DNA from: JBEKJU01 sp050011095
GTDB lineage: Bacteria > Desulfobacterota > Syntrophorhabdia > Syntrophorhabdales > WCHB1-27
DNA: 9,163 bases
Direction: 5' to 3'
NCBI GenBank assembly: GCA_050011095.1
Contig: JBEKJU010000132.1
Coordinates: 1 to 9,163, forward strand
Positions within the stretch are counted from its first letter, which is position 1. Each line of letters starts with the position of its first letter. This document shows, piece by piece, positions 1-5,830 of the stretch. The notes beneath the pieces are model-generated. The model saw nothing but the letters and a program-made list of their open reading frames with translations, made no database searches and was not told the origin of the DNA. The position numbers and the translations under genes are program-made.

Positions 1-1685
1 GGCCGGGCAACGGCATCTGCCATCAGGTCCACCTGGAGCGCTTCGGAAAACCGGCCACGACACTCCTCGGCGCGGACAGCCATACGACGACGGGGGGCGG
101 TCTCGGCCAGATCGCCATCGGCGCGGGAGGCCTGGACGTGGCGGTCGCCATGGGCGGCGGTCTCTTCTTCCTCACCTGCCCCAGGGTCTACCTGGTGCGG
201 CTCTCGGGGAGGCTCCCGGACTGGGTGACGGCGAAGGACGTGGTCCTCAAGATGCTCTCGCTCCTCACCACGACGGGCAACGTGGGCGTCGTGCTCGAAT
301 ACGGCGGTGAGGGCGTCGGGACCCTGAGCGTCCCGGAGCGCGCCACGATCGCGAACATGGGGGCCGAGATGGGCGTGACGACCTCCATTTTCCCTTCCGA
401 CGAGGTCACGCGCGCTTTCCTTTCGGCCCAGGGCCGCGAGAAGGACTGGCAGCCCCTCTCGGCGGACGGGGATGCCCAATATGACCGCGTCATCGAGCTT
501 GACCTCGCCGGCATAAGTCCCCTGGTCGCCCTTCCCCACAGCCCCGGCAACGTAAGGAAGCTCTCCGAAATGGGGGCCATGCCGGTCGACCAGGTGTGCA
601 TCGGCTCCTGCACGAATTCCTCTTATCATGATCTGATGACCGCCTCGGCCATCCTGAAGGGGCGGAAGGTCCATCCCAGCGTGAGCCTCGGCATCGCGCC
701 GGGTTCCCGGCAGATCCTCCAGATGCTCGTGAAGAACGGGGCGCTCTACGACATGATCGCGGCGGGGGGCCGCGTGATGGAGAGCGCGTGCGGCTTCTGC
801 ATCGGAAACCACTTCGCCCCGAGGAGCGCCGGGGTATCGGTCAGGACATCGAACCGCAACTTCGAGGGACGGTCCGGCACGAAGGACGCGAAGGTGTACC
901 TCACGAGCCCCGAGGCGGCCGCTGTCGCCGCGGTGACCGGGACGCTCATCGACCCGCGCTCCTTCGGCATGGCCTACCCGAAGATCGGCGAGCCCGACAC
1001 ATACCTCGTCGACGACGGCATGTTCATCTTTCCCACCCCCGCCATGGCGGAAACGCCCATCGTCCGGGGACCGAACATCGGCGTGTTGCCCCGGAATGGG
1101 GCCATGACGGAACACCTCGACGGCGTGGTGACGATCAAGCTCGGCGACCGGATCACGACGGACCACATCACACCCGCCGGCGCGCGGCTGAAATACCGGT
1201 CTAACGTGCCCAGGTACGCGAGATACGTATTCGAGAACGTGGACCGCACCTTTGCCCGGCGCTGCACGGATAACAAGGAGAAGGGCACGCCGAACATCAT
1301 CGTGGCGGGTGAATCGTACGGACAGGGCTCGAGCCGTGAACACGCGGCCATGTGCCCCATGTACCTGGGCGTCAAGGTCGTGATCGCCAAATCCTTCGAG
1401 CGGATCCACGCGGCTAACCTCGTCAATTTCGGCATCCTCCCCCTGACGTTCGAAAATGGCGCCGATTACGACCGTCTTGATGCGGGTGACCGCCTGATTG
1501 CCCGGAAGTGGCGCGAGGCGCTTATGGAGGGCGCGCCCCTCACGATCGAGAACGGGCGCACGGGCGAGGCAATCGGGTGCGCATACGCGCTTACCGCGGC
1601 ACAGCGGGCCATAGTCGCTTCCGGCGGCCTGCTCAACTATGTGACGTTGAAGCGCGCCGATGAAGGACAAGGAACGGGCGCTTAA
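1..1685 (+). CDS. acn: Aconitate hydratase, 5'-truncated by window edge
   Basis: Aconitase interconverts citrate and isocitrate through cis-aconitate using a [4Fe-4S] cluster in the cytoplasm. The reading frame is open from the first full codon at position 3 to the TAA at 1683-1685, giving 560 visible codons. It begins inside the conserved block PGNGICHQ, followed by GADSHTTTGGGLG, so the true start lies upstream. The GTG at 138 is internal and is not the start. Cluster ligands are visible: the Cys of CIGSCTNSS (codon 609-611) and both Cys of ACGFCIGNH (789-791 and 798-800). The C-terminal swivel domain has GDRITTDHITPAG (about 1143-1181) and the active-site serine loop YGQGSSREHAA (1317-1349). 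The visible length plus an estimated 80-90 missing residues fits the shorter monomeric aconitases of about 640-650 residues rather than the roughly 890-residue AcnA type. Isocitrate dehydrogenase follows on the same strand 318 bp downstream, separated by a repeat array. Family assignment is secure; the subtype is inference from length. Confidence 0.96.
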   Translation, partial: PGNGICHQVHLERFGKPATTLLGADSHTTTGGGLGQIAIGAGGLDVAVAMGGGLFFLTCPRVYLVRLSGRLPDWVTAKDVVLKMLSLLTTTGNVGVVLEYGGEGVGTLSVPERATIANMGAEMGVTTSIFPSDEVTRAFLSAQGREKDWQPLSADGDAQYDRVIELDLAGISPLVALPHSPGNVRKLSEMGAMPVDQVCIGSCTNSSYHDLMTASAILKGRKVHPSVSLGIAPGSRQILQMLVKNGALYDMIAAGGRVMESACGFCIGNHFAPRSAGVSVRTSNRNFEGRSGTKDAKVYLTSPEAAAVAAVTGTLIDPRSFGMAYPKIGEPDTYLVDDGMFIFPTPAMAETPIVRGPNIGVLPRNGAMTEHLDGVVTIKLGDRITTDHITPAGARLKYRSNVPRYARYVFENVDRTFARRCTDNKEKGTPNIIVAGESYGQGSSREHAAMCPMYLGVKVVIAKSFERIHAANLVNFGILPLTFENGADYDRLDAGDRLIARKWREALMEGAPLTIENGRTGEAIGCAYALTAAQRAIVASGGLLNYVTLKRADEGQGTGA

Positions 1686-1724
1686 GCCATCGGCTAAACG
1701 CCCTTGAGCGGGGAGGCTCGGGGC

Positions 1725-1739
1725 ACCCACGCAGTGGGT
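1725..1739. repeat. Small hairpin in repeat unit A
   Basis: ACCCAC at 1725-1730 and GTGGGT at 1734-1739 form a perfect 6-bp stem with loop GCA. It lies in the roughly 18-bp stretch that unit A has in excess of the other units. It sits 40 nt after the aconitase stop codon. No T-run follows, so it is not a typical intrinsic terminator. Confidence 0.6.
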
Positions 1740-1801
1740 CGTGTTTTACCCGTGGTGGGGGCGCTGAGCCCGTTGGCGGAAAACTCCGTTGCGGGGGGAG
1801 G

Positions 1802-1824
1802 CTCCACGGGTTTTACCCGTGGAG
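1802..1824. repeat. Perfect 10-bp hairpin in repeat unit B
   Basis: CTCCACGGGT at 1802-1811 and ACCCGTGGAG at 1815-1824 are exact reverse complements around the loop TTT. It is the strongest secondary structure seen in the window. On the + strand it is followed by GGGGCGCTGAGCC rather than a T-run, so it is unlikely to act as a standard Rho-independent terminator. It could serve as an mRNA stability or processing element between acn and icd, or as a protein-binding palindrome. Both roles are inference. Confidence 0.8.
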
Positions 1825-1867
1825 GGGGCGCTGAGCCGTCGACAGAAAACGCCCTTGAGGGGGAAAG

Positions 1868-1890
1868 CTTCATCGGCTTTGCCATTGGAG
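1868..1890. repeat. Equivalent hairpin in repeat unit C
   Basis: At the same offset as the unit B hairpin, CTTCATCGGC (1868-1877), loop TTT and GCCATTGGAG (1881-1890) form 8 of 10 pairs, one of them G-U in RNA. The two mismatches are adjacent in the middle of the stem. The closing pair next to the loop is C-G here but T-A in unit B, a compensatory change. A competing register, AAAGC (1864-1868) with GCTTT (1876-1880), is also possible. Confidence 0.6.
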
Positions 1891-1933
1891 GGGGCGCTGA
1901 GCCGTCGACAGAAAACTCCGTTGAGGGGGAAAG

Positions 1934-1956
1934 CTTCATCGGCTTTGCCATTGGAG
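1934..1956. repeat. Equivalent hairpin in repeat unit D
   Basis: This is the same 23-nt sequence as in unit C, with the same 8 of 10 pairs and TTT loop. It lies 47 nt upstream of the icd start codon, so in a read-through transcript it would fall in the leader of icd, ahead of the ribosome binding site at 1991-1996. Confidence 0.6.
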
Positions 1957-2003
1957 GGGGCGCTGAGCCCCAGTAATTGCACGTCGAAGCGGGAGGCGGA
2001 ATA

Positions 2004-3209
2004 ATGGCCAGGATGAGAGTGAAAAGACCCCTCGTCGAGATGGACGGCGACGAGATGACGCGCGTGATCTGGGCGATGATCAAGGAGAGGCTGATCCTCC
2101 CCTTCCTCGACATCGACCTGCGGTATTACGATCTGGGACTCAGGAACCGCGACGAGACGGATGACAGGGTGACCATCGACGCGGTAGAGGCGATCAGGGA
2201 ATACGGCGTGGGCGTGAAGTGCGCCACCATCACGCCCGACTCCGAGCGGGTCGCGGAATACGGGCTCAAGAAGGCGTGGCCTTCGCCGAACGGGACCATA
2301 CGCTCGGCCCTCGACGGCACGGTCTTCCGGAAGCCCATTATGGTCCGGAACATCGTGCCTGCCGTCCGCAACTGGAAAAAGCCCCTCATCATCGGCCGCC
2401 ATGCCTATGGGGATATCTACCGGGCCTCCGAGATGGCGATAGAGGCGCCGGGAAAGGTGGAACTCGTCTACACGACGACCGGCGGGCGCGAGAGGCGTCT
2501 GCTCGTGCACGAGTTCGAGGGTCCGGGCGTCGTCATGGCCATCCACAACTTGGAGGCGTCCATCCGCGGCTTCGCGCGATCCTGCATCACCTACGCCCTC
2601 GATCAGAAGGTCGATCTCTGGTTCTCCATGAAGGACACGATCAGCAAGACGTACCACGCCTATTTCAGGGACATCTTCGGCCGCGAGGTCGCATCCCGCA
2701 AGGCCGATCTCGAGGGCGCCGGAATCGGTTACCGCTACCTCCTCATCGACGACGCGGCGGCGCAGATGATGAAGCAGGAAGGGAACATCCTATGGGCCAT
2801 GAGCAACTACGACGGCGACGTCTTCTCCGATGTGATCGCCGCCGGCTTCGGGAGCCTCGGCATGATGACCTCTGTCCTCGTCTCCCCTGACGGAAAATAT
2901 GAGTTCGAGGCGGCCCACGGCACGGTAAGGCGTCACTACTACGAGCATATGAAAGGAAACCCGACGAGCACGAACCCCGTGGCATCCATATTCGCGTGGA
3001 CAGGGGCCATCAAAAAGCGCGCCGAGCTCGATCTGTCGCCGGAGGTGGCCCGCTTCGCGGAGGGACTTGAAAAGGCGGTCACCGGATGCATCGAGGCGGG
3101 TCTTGTCACGAGGGACCTCGTGCCCCTCATGGACCCGAAGCCCGATTCGTTTTGTACGACCGGGGCCTTTATCGACGCGGTGGCGGCGGGACTTTCGCGC
3201 ATCGCGTGA
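2004..3209 (+). CDS. icd: NADP-dependent isocitrate dehydrogenase, dimeric eukaryotic type
   Basis: This enzyme oxidatively decarboxylates isocitrate to 2-oxoglutarate with NADP, or runs in reverse. The start chosen is ATG 2004, with GGGAGG at 1991-1996 seven nt upstream. The frame also contains a TTG at 1977, directly after an in-frame TAA at 1974-1976, but that codon has no ribosome binding site. The product is 401 residues, normal for this family. Visible motifs are KCATITPD (72-79), SPNGTIR (94-100; substrate binding), GRHAYGD (131-137; R132 is the counterpart of human IDH1 R132), NYDGDVFSD (268-276; metal-binding aspartates), GSLGMMTSV (283-291) and HGTVRRH (305-311). In the last motif, the Arg-His pair corresponds to the NADP-phosphate contacts of human IDH1. 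The sequence is much closer to eukaryotic IDH1/IDH2 than to the E. coli Icd type. Aconitase lies upstream across the repeat array; the pair suggests a citrate-cycle unit. Cofactor choice is inferred from motif conservation. Confidence 0.96.
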   Translation: MARMRVKRPLVEMDGDEMTRVIWAMIKERLILPFLDIDLRYYDLGLRNRDETDDRVTIDAVEAIREYGVGVKCATITPDSERVAEYGLKKAWPSPNGTIRSALDGTVFRKPIMVRNIVPAVRNWKKPLIIGRHAYGDIYRASEMAIEAPGKVELVYTTTGGRERRLLVHEFEGPGVVMAIHNLEASIRGFARSCITYALDQKVDLWFSMKDTISKTYHAYFRDIFGREVASRKADLEGAGIGYRYLLIDDAAAQMMKQEGNILWAMSNYDGDVFSDVIAAGFGSLGMMTSVLVSPDGKYEFEAAHGTVRRHYYEHMKGNPTSTNPVASIFAWTGAIKKRAELDLSPEVARFAEGLEKAVTGCIEAGLVTRDLVPLMDPKPDSFCTTGAFIDAVAAGLSRIA

Positions 3210-3211
3210 AA

Positions 3212-3232
3212 CTCGGGTAAACCGCTCCCGAG
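3212..3232 (+). other. Short inverted repeat between icd and the channel gene
   Basis: CTCGGG (3212-3217) and CCCGAG (3227-3232) form a 6-bp stem with a 9-nt loop, starting 3 nt after the icd stop codon. No T-run follows. It could be a weak terminator for icd. Because it overlaps the -35 zone of the candidate promoter at 3240-3248, it could also be an operator. Either role is speculative. Confidence 0.35.
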
Positions 3233-3239
3233 CGAGATA

Positions 3240-3248
3240 TGTTATACT
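3240..3248 (+). promoter_or_regulatory. Extended -10 promoter for the channel gene
   Basis: TG at 3240-3241, one base, then TATACT at 3243-3248 matches an extended -10 element (TGnTATAAT) at all but one position. No good -35 is present 16-18 bp upstream, which is acceptable for extended -10 promoters. Transcription would begin around 3254-3256, immediately before the ATG at 3257, predicting a leader of about 0-3 nt. This is a sequence-match prediction only. Confidence 0.5.
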
Positions 3249-3256
3249 AGCGCCGT

Positions 3257-4327
3257 ATGCCTTCGAGAACGGACACCTGGAACCGGCCGAAACGGATCGC
3301 CCTTATCATATTCGCCATCATCCTTGTCGGCACCGTGGGATACAAGATCATCGGGGGGCCAAGGACGAGCATCCTCGACGCCCTGTACATGACGGCGATC
3401 ACTATCACCACGGTCGGTTATCACGACTACGTCGGGGCGGCCAATACCACGGCCGGAAAGATCTTTAGCGTCATCTATCTCTTTTTCAGCGTGGGCACGA
3501 TCTTTTACCTGTTTACGGCGCTCGCGTCGTATATGGTCGAGGGCGAGGCGCGGAAGGTCTTCAGGAGGAGAAGCATGGAGAAGCGCATCGACAAAATGAA
3601 ACAGCATTACATAGTCTGCGGCATCGGCATGGTGGGCCTCTACGTCGTCCATGAGCTGTACGAAACGAAAAGGCCGCAGCTCGCCATCGATACCGACCCG
3701 GGCCAGTTCGACCTCCTGAACGCGCGCAATATAGACGTGCCCGTGCTCCTTGGGGACGCGACGGATAACGAGCTGCTGGAGAGGGCGATGATACAGGAGG
3801 CAAAAGGCCTTTTCGCCACCACGAACTCGGACAACGACAATATCGTCATCGCCCTGACCGCGAAGCAGCTCAATCCGGGCATCAGGGTCATATGCAGGTG
3901 CAACGACACGAAGAACATCGACAAGATCAAGCGGGCGGGCGCGGACAGCGTCGTGCCCCTCACCTATATCGGCGGCCTCAGGATGGCCTCTGCCATGATA
4001 CGGCCCCATGCGACGGATTTTTTTGAGTCCATGCTCCGCGACAGGGAACAGGTGCTGCGGGTCGACGAGGTGGCCGTGCCCGGCGCCTCCCCGTACATAG
4101 GCAGGGACATCGGGGCGCTGGAGCTTGCGAATATCGGAAATATCCTCCTCCTCGCGGTCAGGAAGGACCAGGGCGAGTGGATATACAACCCGCCGGCTTC
4201 CTTGCGACTGGAAGAGGGTATGCACCTCATCGTGCTCGCCACGCCGGAAGAGCGGCAGCTCCTTCAGTACGCGCTTCGGCGAGAGTCTGACGGGGCATCC
4301 GTCTTGACACGGGGTAAGGCGGAGTGA
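3257..4327 (+). CDS. Two-TM potassium-channel-like protein with RCK (TrkA-N/TrkA-C) domains
   Basis: A 356-residue inner-membrane ion channel subunit, expected to gate K+ flux through a cytoplasmic ligand-binding module. TM1 is about residues 13-34. The pore helix and filter TTVGYHD are at 51-57, and TM2 is about 69-92. The RCK-N domain starts at about 117, with the Rossmann loop CGIGMVG (121-127) and the acidic strand-2 end AIDTDP (143-148). An RCK-C domain spans about 262-340. The layout matches MthK-like 2TM-RCK channels. The filter is atypical, with His in place of the second Gly of GYGD, so strict K+ selectivity cannot be assumed. The start is tightly constrained: an in-frame TAG lies at 3248-3250 and TM1 begins 12 residues after ATG 3257. 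There is no Shine-Dalgarno sequence, which agrees with a leaderless mRNA. cooC follows after 22 nt. Confidence 0.9.
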   Translation: MPSRTDTWNRPKRIALIIFAIILVGTVGYKIIGGPRTSILDALYMTAITITTVGYHDYVGAANTTAGKIFSVIYLFFSVGTIFYLFTALASYMVEGEARKVFRRRSMEKRIDKMKQHYIVCGIGMVGLYVVHELYETKRPQLAIDTDPGQFDLLNARNIDVPVLLGDATDNELLERAMIQEAKGLFATTNSDNDNIVIALTAKQLNPGIRVICRCNDTKNIDKIKRAGADSVVPLTYIGGLRMASAMIRPHATDFFESMLRDREQVLRVDEVAVPGASPYIGRDIGALELANIGNILLLAVRKDQGEWIYNPPASLRLEEGMHLIVLATPEERQLLQYALRRESDGASVLTRGKAE

Positions 4328-4331
4328 TAGG
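4304..4331 (+). promoter_or_regulatory. Possible promoter ahead of cooC
   Basis: A perfect TTGACA -35 hexamer lies at 4304-4309, inside the last codons of the channel gene. With a 16-bp spacer the -10 would be GATAGG (4326-4331), matching only 3 of 6 consensus positions. This is a weak candidate for an internal promoter that lets cooC and downstream genes be expressed independently. Confidence 0.22.
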
Positions 4332-4337
4332 TTTTTC

Positions 4338-4343
4338 AAGGAG
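4338..4343 (+). promoter_or_regulatory. Ribosome binding site of cooC
   Basis: AAGGAG six nt before the ATG at 4350. It is one of the best Shine-Dalgarno matches in the window and contrasts with the absence of one before the adjacent channel gene. It fixes the cooC start. Confidence 0.75.
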
Positions 4344-4349
4344 ATACGT

Positions 4350-5123
4350 ATGAAAATCGCAGTATCGGGAAAGGGAGGCGTAGGAAAAACAACGCTCGCG
4401 GGCGTCATGGCGAGGGTGCTCGCCGCCGGGGGGCACAGTGTGCTCGCCATCGATGCGGACCCTGACGCCAACCTCGGAAGCGCGGTCGGCATTCCCGAGG
4501 AAGGGATGAAGGGCATCAAGCCGCTGGCCGCGATGAGGGAATTGATAGAGGAGCGGACGGGCGCGACCAAGGGCGCCTATGGGTCATACTTCAAGCTGAA
4601 CCCGCGCGTCGAGGACCTTCCCGACCGGTTCTCGCTTTCCCGGGACGGCGTGAAGCTCATGGTCCTCGGCACCATCCCCCAGGGGGGAGGCGGCTGTTTC
4701 TGTCCGGAGAACGTCGTCCTCAAGAGCCTCCTGGCCCACGTCTTCATCGAGAGGGACGAATATCTCATCGTCGATATGGAGGCGGGACTGGAGCACCTCG
4801 GAAGGGGGACGACGGCCTACATGGACGCCCTGATCGTTGTCGTAGAGCCGGGCCGGCGAAGCTTCCAGACGGCGAGACAGGTGAAGAGTCTCGCCGACGA
4901 CCTCGGGATCAAGCGGGTCTACATCGTGGCGAACAAGGTTGCGGGCGAGGCCGATCTGGCCATGGTCCGGGAGCACCTGCCCGAATTTCCCCTTCTCGGC
5001 GCAATCAGCTACAACGAGAAGATCATGGAGGCGGATAAATTGGGCGTCTCCCCCTACGATATCGATCCTAAGATCAGGGCCGAGGTGGAGGAAATCATCG
5101 CCGCCCTCGAAAAAGACGCGTGA
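4350..5123 (+). CDS. cooC: CooC-like nickel-insertion ATPase (MinD/ParA-type P-loop)
   Basis: A 257-residue P-loop ATPase of the SIMIBI/MinD class. The CooC subfamily delivers Ni during maturation of carbon monoxide dehydrogenase; its AcsF relatives serve acetyl-CoA synthase. The deviant Walker A SGKGGVGKTT (6-15) has the signature Lys K8 and the P-loop Lys K13. The strand-2 motif DADPDANLG is at 35-43. The C-x-C motif GCFCPEN (C116, C118) is the diagnostic feature: in characterised CooC proteins it binds metal at the ATP-dependent dimer interface. A Walker B/switch II-like VDMEAGLEHLGRGT follows at 141-154. Length agrees with CooC (about 250-260). No CODH or ACS gene is visible here, so the client enzyme is not identified. 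The stop codon overlaps the start of plsC (TGATG), which suggests translational coupling. Subfamily call is strong; the physiological client is inference. Confidence 0.9.
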   Translation: MKIAVSGKGGVGKTTLAGVMARVLAAGGHSVLAIDADPDANLGSAVGIPEEGMKGIKPLAAMRELIEERTGATKGAYGSYFKLNPRVEDLPDRFSLSRDGVKLMVLGTIPQGGGGCFCPENVVLKSLLAHVFIERDEYLIVDMEAGLEHLGRGTTAYMDALIVVVEPGRRSFQTARQVKSLADDLGIKRVYIVANKVAGEADLAMVREHLPEFPLLGAISYNEKIMEADKLGVSPYDIDPKIRAEVEEIIAALEKDA

Positions 5124-5830
5124 TGAGGCCGATTCTCTCTTTTCTGAACCTCGTGGGGACTACGCTGTTTCTCGCCCTCGTAGCCCTCGCTGTCGCGCCG
5201 TTCGACCCGAAAGGCGAGCGGGTTCACAGGATCGCGCGGCTGTGGGCGAGGATATCGCTAAAGGTAGCCGGCGTCGACCTTTCCGTCGAAGGCGCGCATC
5301 ACCTCGACTCGCCGCCCTATCTTTTCATGTCGAACCACCAGAGCGCCCTCGACATCACGGCGCTCCTATCGGGCCTCCCCCTGCCCTTCAAATTCATCGC
5401 GAAGCGCGAGCTTTTCCTCATACCCTTTTTTGGCTGGGCACTAACACGGGCAGGCTACATCAGCATCGACAGAAAGAACCCGAGGGAGGCCCTCAAGGCC
5501 ATAGAAGAGGCGGTCGCGAAGATAAAGGACGGCACCACGGTGCTCGTCTTCCCCGAGGGGACGAGAAGCCCCGACGGGAACCTCCTCCCCTTCATGAAAG
5601 GCGCCTTTTCCCTCGCCTCGCGCGCGGCTGTGCCCGTCGTGCCCCTTGCCATCGTGGGGACGACCGCCCTGCAGCCGCTCGGCTCGGCCGTGCCGAAAAG
5701 GAGGGGCCGGGTGACGATTCTTGTGGGAAAGCCTATACCGGCGGGGGGAAAAGGTTTATCCTATAAGGCGGGGCTCATGGAAGAGGTTCATACTGCCATC
5801 GAAAGGCTGCTTGAATGTCGGATGCGCTGA
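5123..5830 (+). CDS. plsC: 1-acyl-sn-glycerol-3-phosphate acyltransferase (PlsC family)
   Basis: This enzyme transfers a fatty acyl group to the sn-2 position of lysophosphatidic acid, giving phosphatidic acid at the inner membrane. The product is 235 residues, normal for the family. A hydrophobic N-terminal anchor spans about residues 5-27. The catalytic HX4D motif is NHQSALD (71-77; H72, D77). The substrate-binding block FPEGTRS is at 143-149, followed by the later conserved VPLAIVGT (173-180). The chosen start is ATG 5123, which overlaps the cooC stop by one base; a GTG one codon earlier (5120) is in frame and cannot be excluded. No strong ribosome binding site is seen, so translation probably relies on coupling to cooC. 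The 3' end overlaps ftsK by 16 nt. A more specialised acyl acceptor is possible, since PlsC-family enzymes differ in substrate. Confidence 0.92.
   Translation: MRPILSFLNLVGTTLFLALVALAVAPFDPKGERVHRIARLWARISLKVAGVDLSVEGAHHLDSPPYLFMSNHQSALDITALLSGLPLPFKFIAKRELFLIPFFGWALTRAGYISIDRKNPREALKAIEEAVAKIKDGTTVLVFPEGTRSPDGNLLPFMKGAFSLASRAAVPVVPLAIVGTTALQPLGSAVPKRRGRVTILVGKPIPAGGKGLSYKAGLMEEVHTAIERLLECRMR

Larger units (their letters stand above)
1696..1970. repeat. Four-unit imperfect tandem repeat with hairpins, between acn and icd
   Basis: This array fills most of the 318-bp gap between the two genes. Units are A 1696-1779 (84 bp), B 1780-1845 (66 bp), C 1846-1911 (66 bp) and D 1912-1970 (59 bp, truncated at the end). 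C and D are identical at 56 of 58 aligned positions. Every unit opens with AAAC and ends its core with GGGGGCGCTGAGCC; B and C then carry GTCGACAG. The heads alternate: A and C read AAACGCCCTTGAG, while B and D read AAAACTCCGTTG. The middle parts pair differently: A and B share TTTTACCCGTGG, while C and D share AAAGCTTCATCGGCTTTGCC. Unit A carries about 18 extra bases around a second small hairpin. No spacers or direct target duplications are seen, so it is neither a CRISPR array nor an evident insertion sequence. It may be a cluster of dispersed palindromic intergenic elements; function unknown. Confidence 0.9.

Noticed and set aside
1859..1960. G-quadruplex formed by the GGGGG runs of units C and D
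   Set aside because: The runs are separated by about 26-30 bases, too long for an ordinary quadruplex.
1696..1970. CRISPR array
   Set aside because: The units abut directly with no unique spacers of constant length, and no cas gene is present.
1704..1976. 90-codon + strand frame across the repeat array, with a 22-residue periodic Gly-rich product
   Set aside because: It starts at a TTG with no ribosome binding site. It is open because 66 bp is a multiple of three and the units hold no stop in several frames; other frames and the other strand are open too. The conserved feature is the hairpin, not a peptide.
1977..1979. TTG as the start codon of icd
   Set aside because: It has no ribosome binding site, sits in the tail of the repeat region, and ATG 2004 has GGGAGG at proper spacing and gives the normal family N-terminus.
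1686..2003. Rho-independent terminator after aconitase
   Set aside because: The hairpins are strong, but none is followed by a T-run on either side that would fit an intrinsic terminator.
1746..2657. 303-codon frame on the - strand spanning the repeats and the 5' half of icd
   Set aside because: It is antisense to a certain isocitrate dehydrogenase gene and is explained by high GC at third codon positions.
3242..4570. 442-codon frame on the - strand over the channel gene and start of cooC
   Set aside because: No recognisable domain, and it runs antisense to two clearly assigned genes; a GC-codon shadow.
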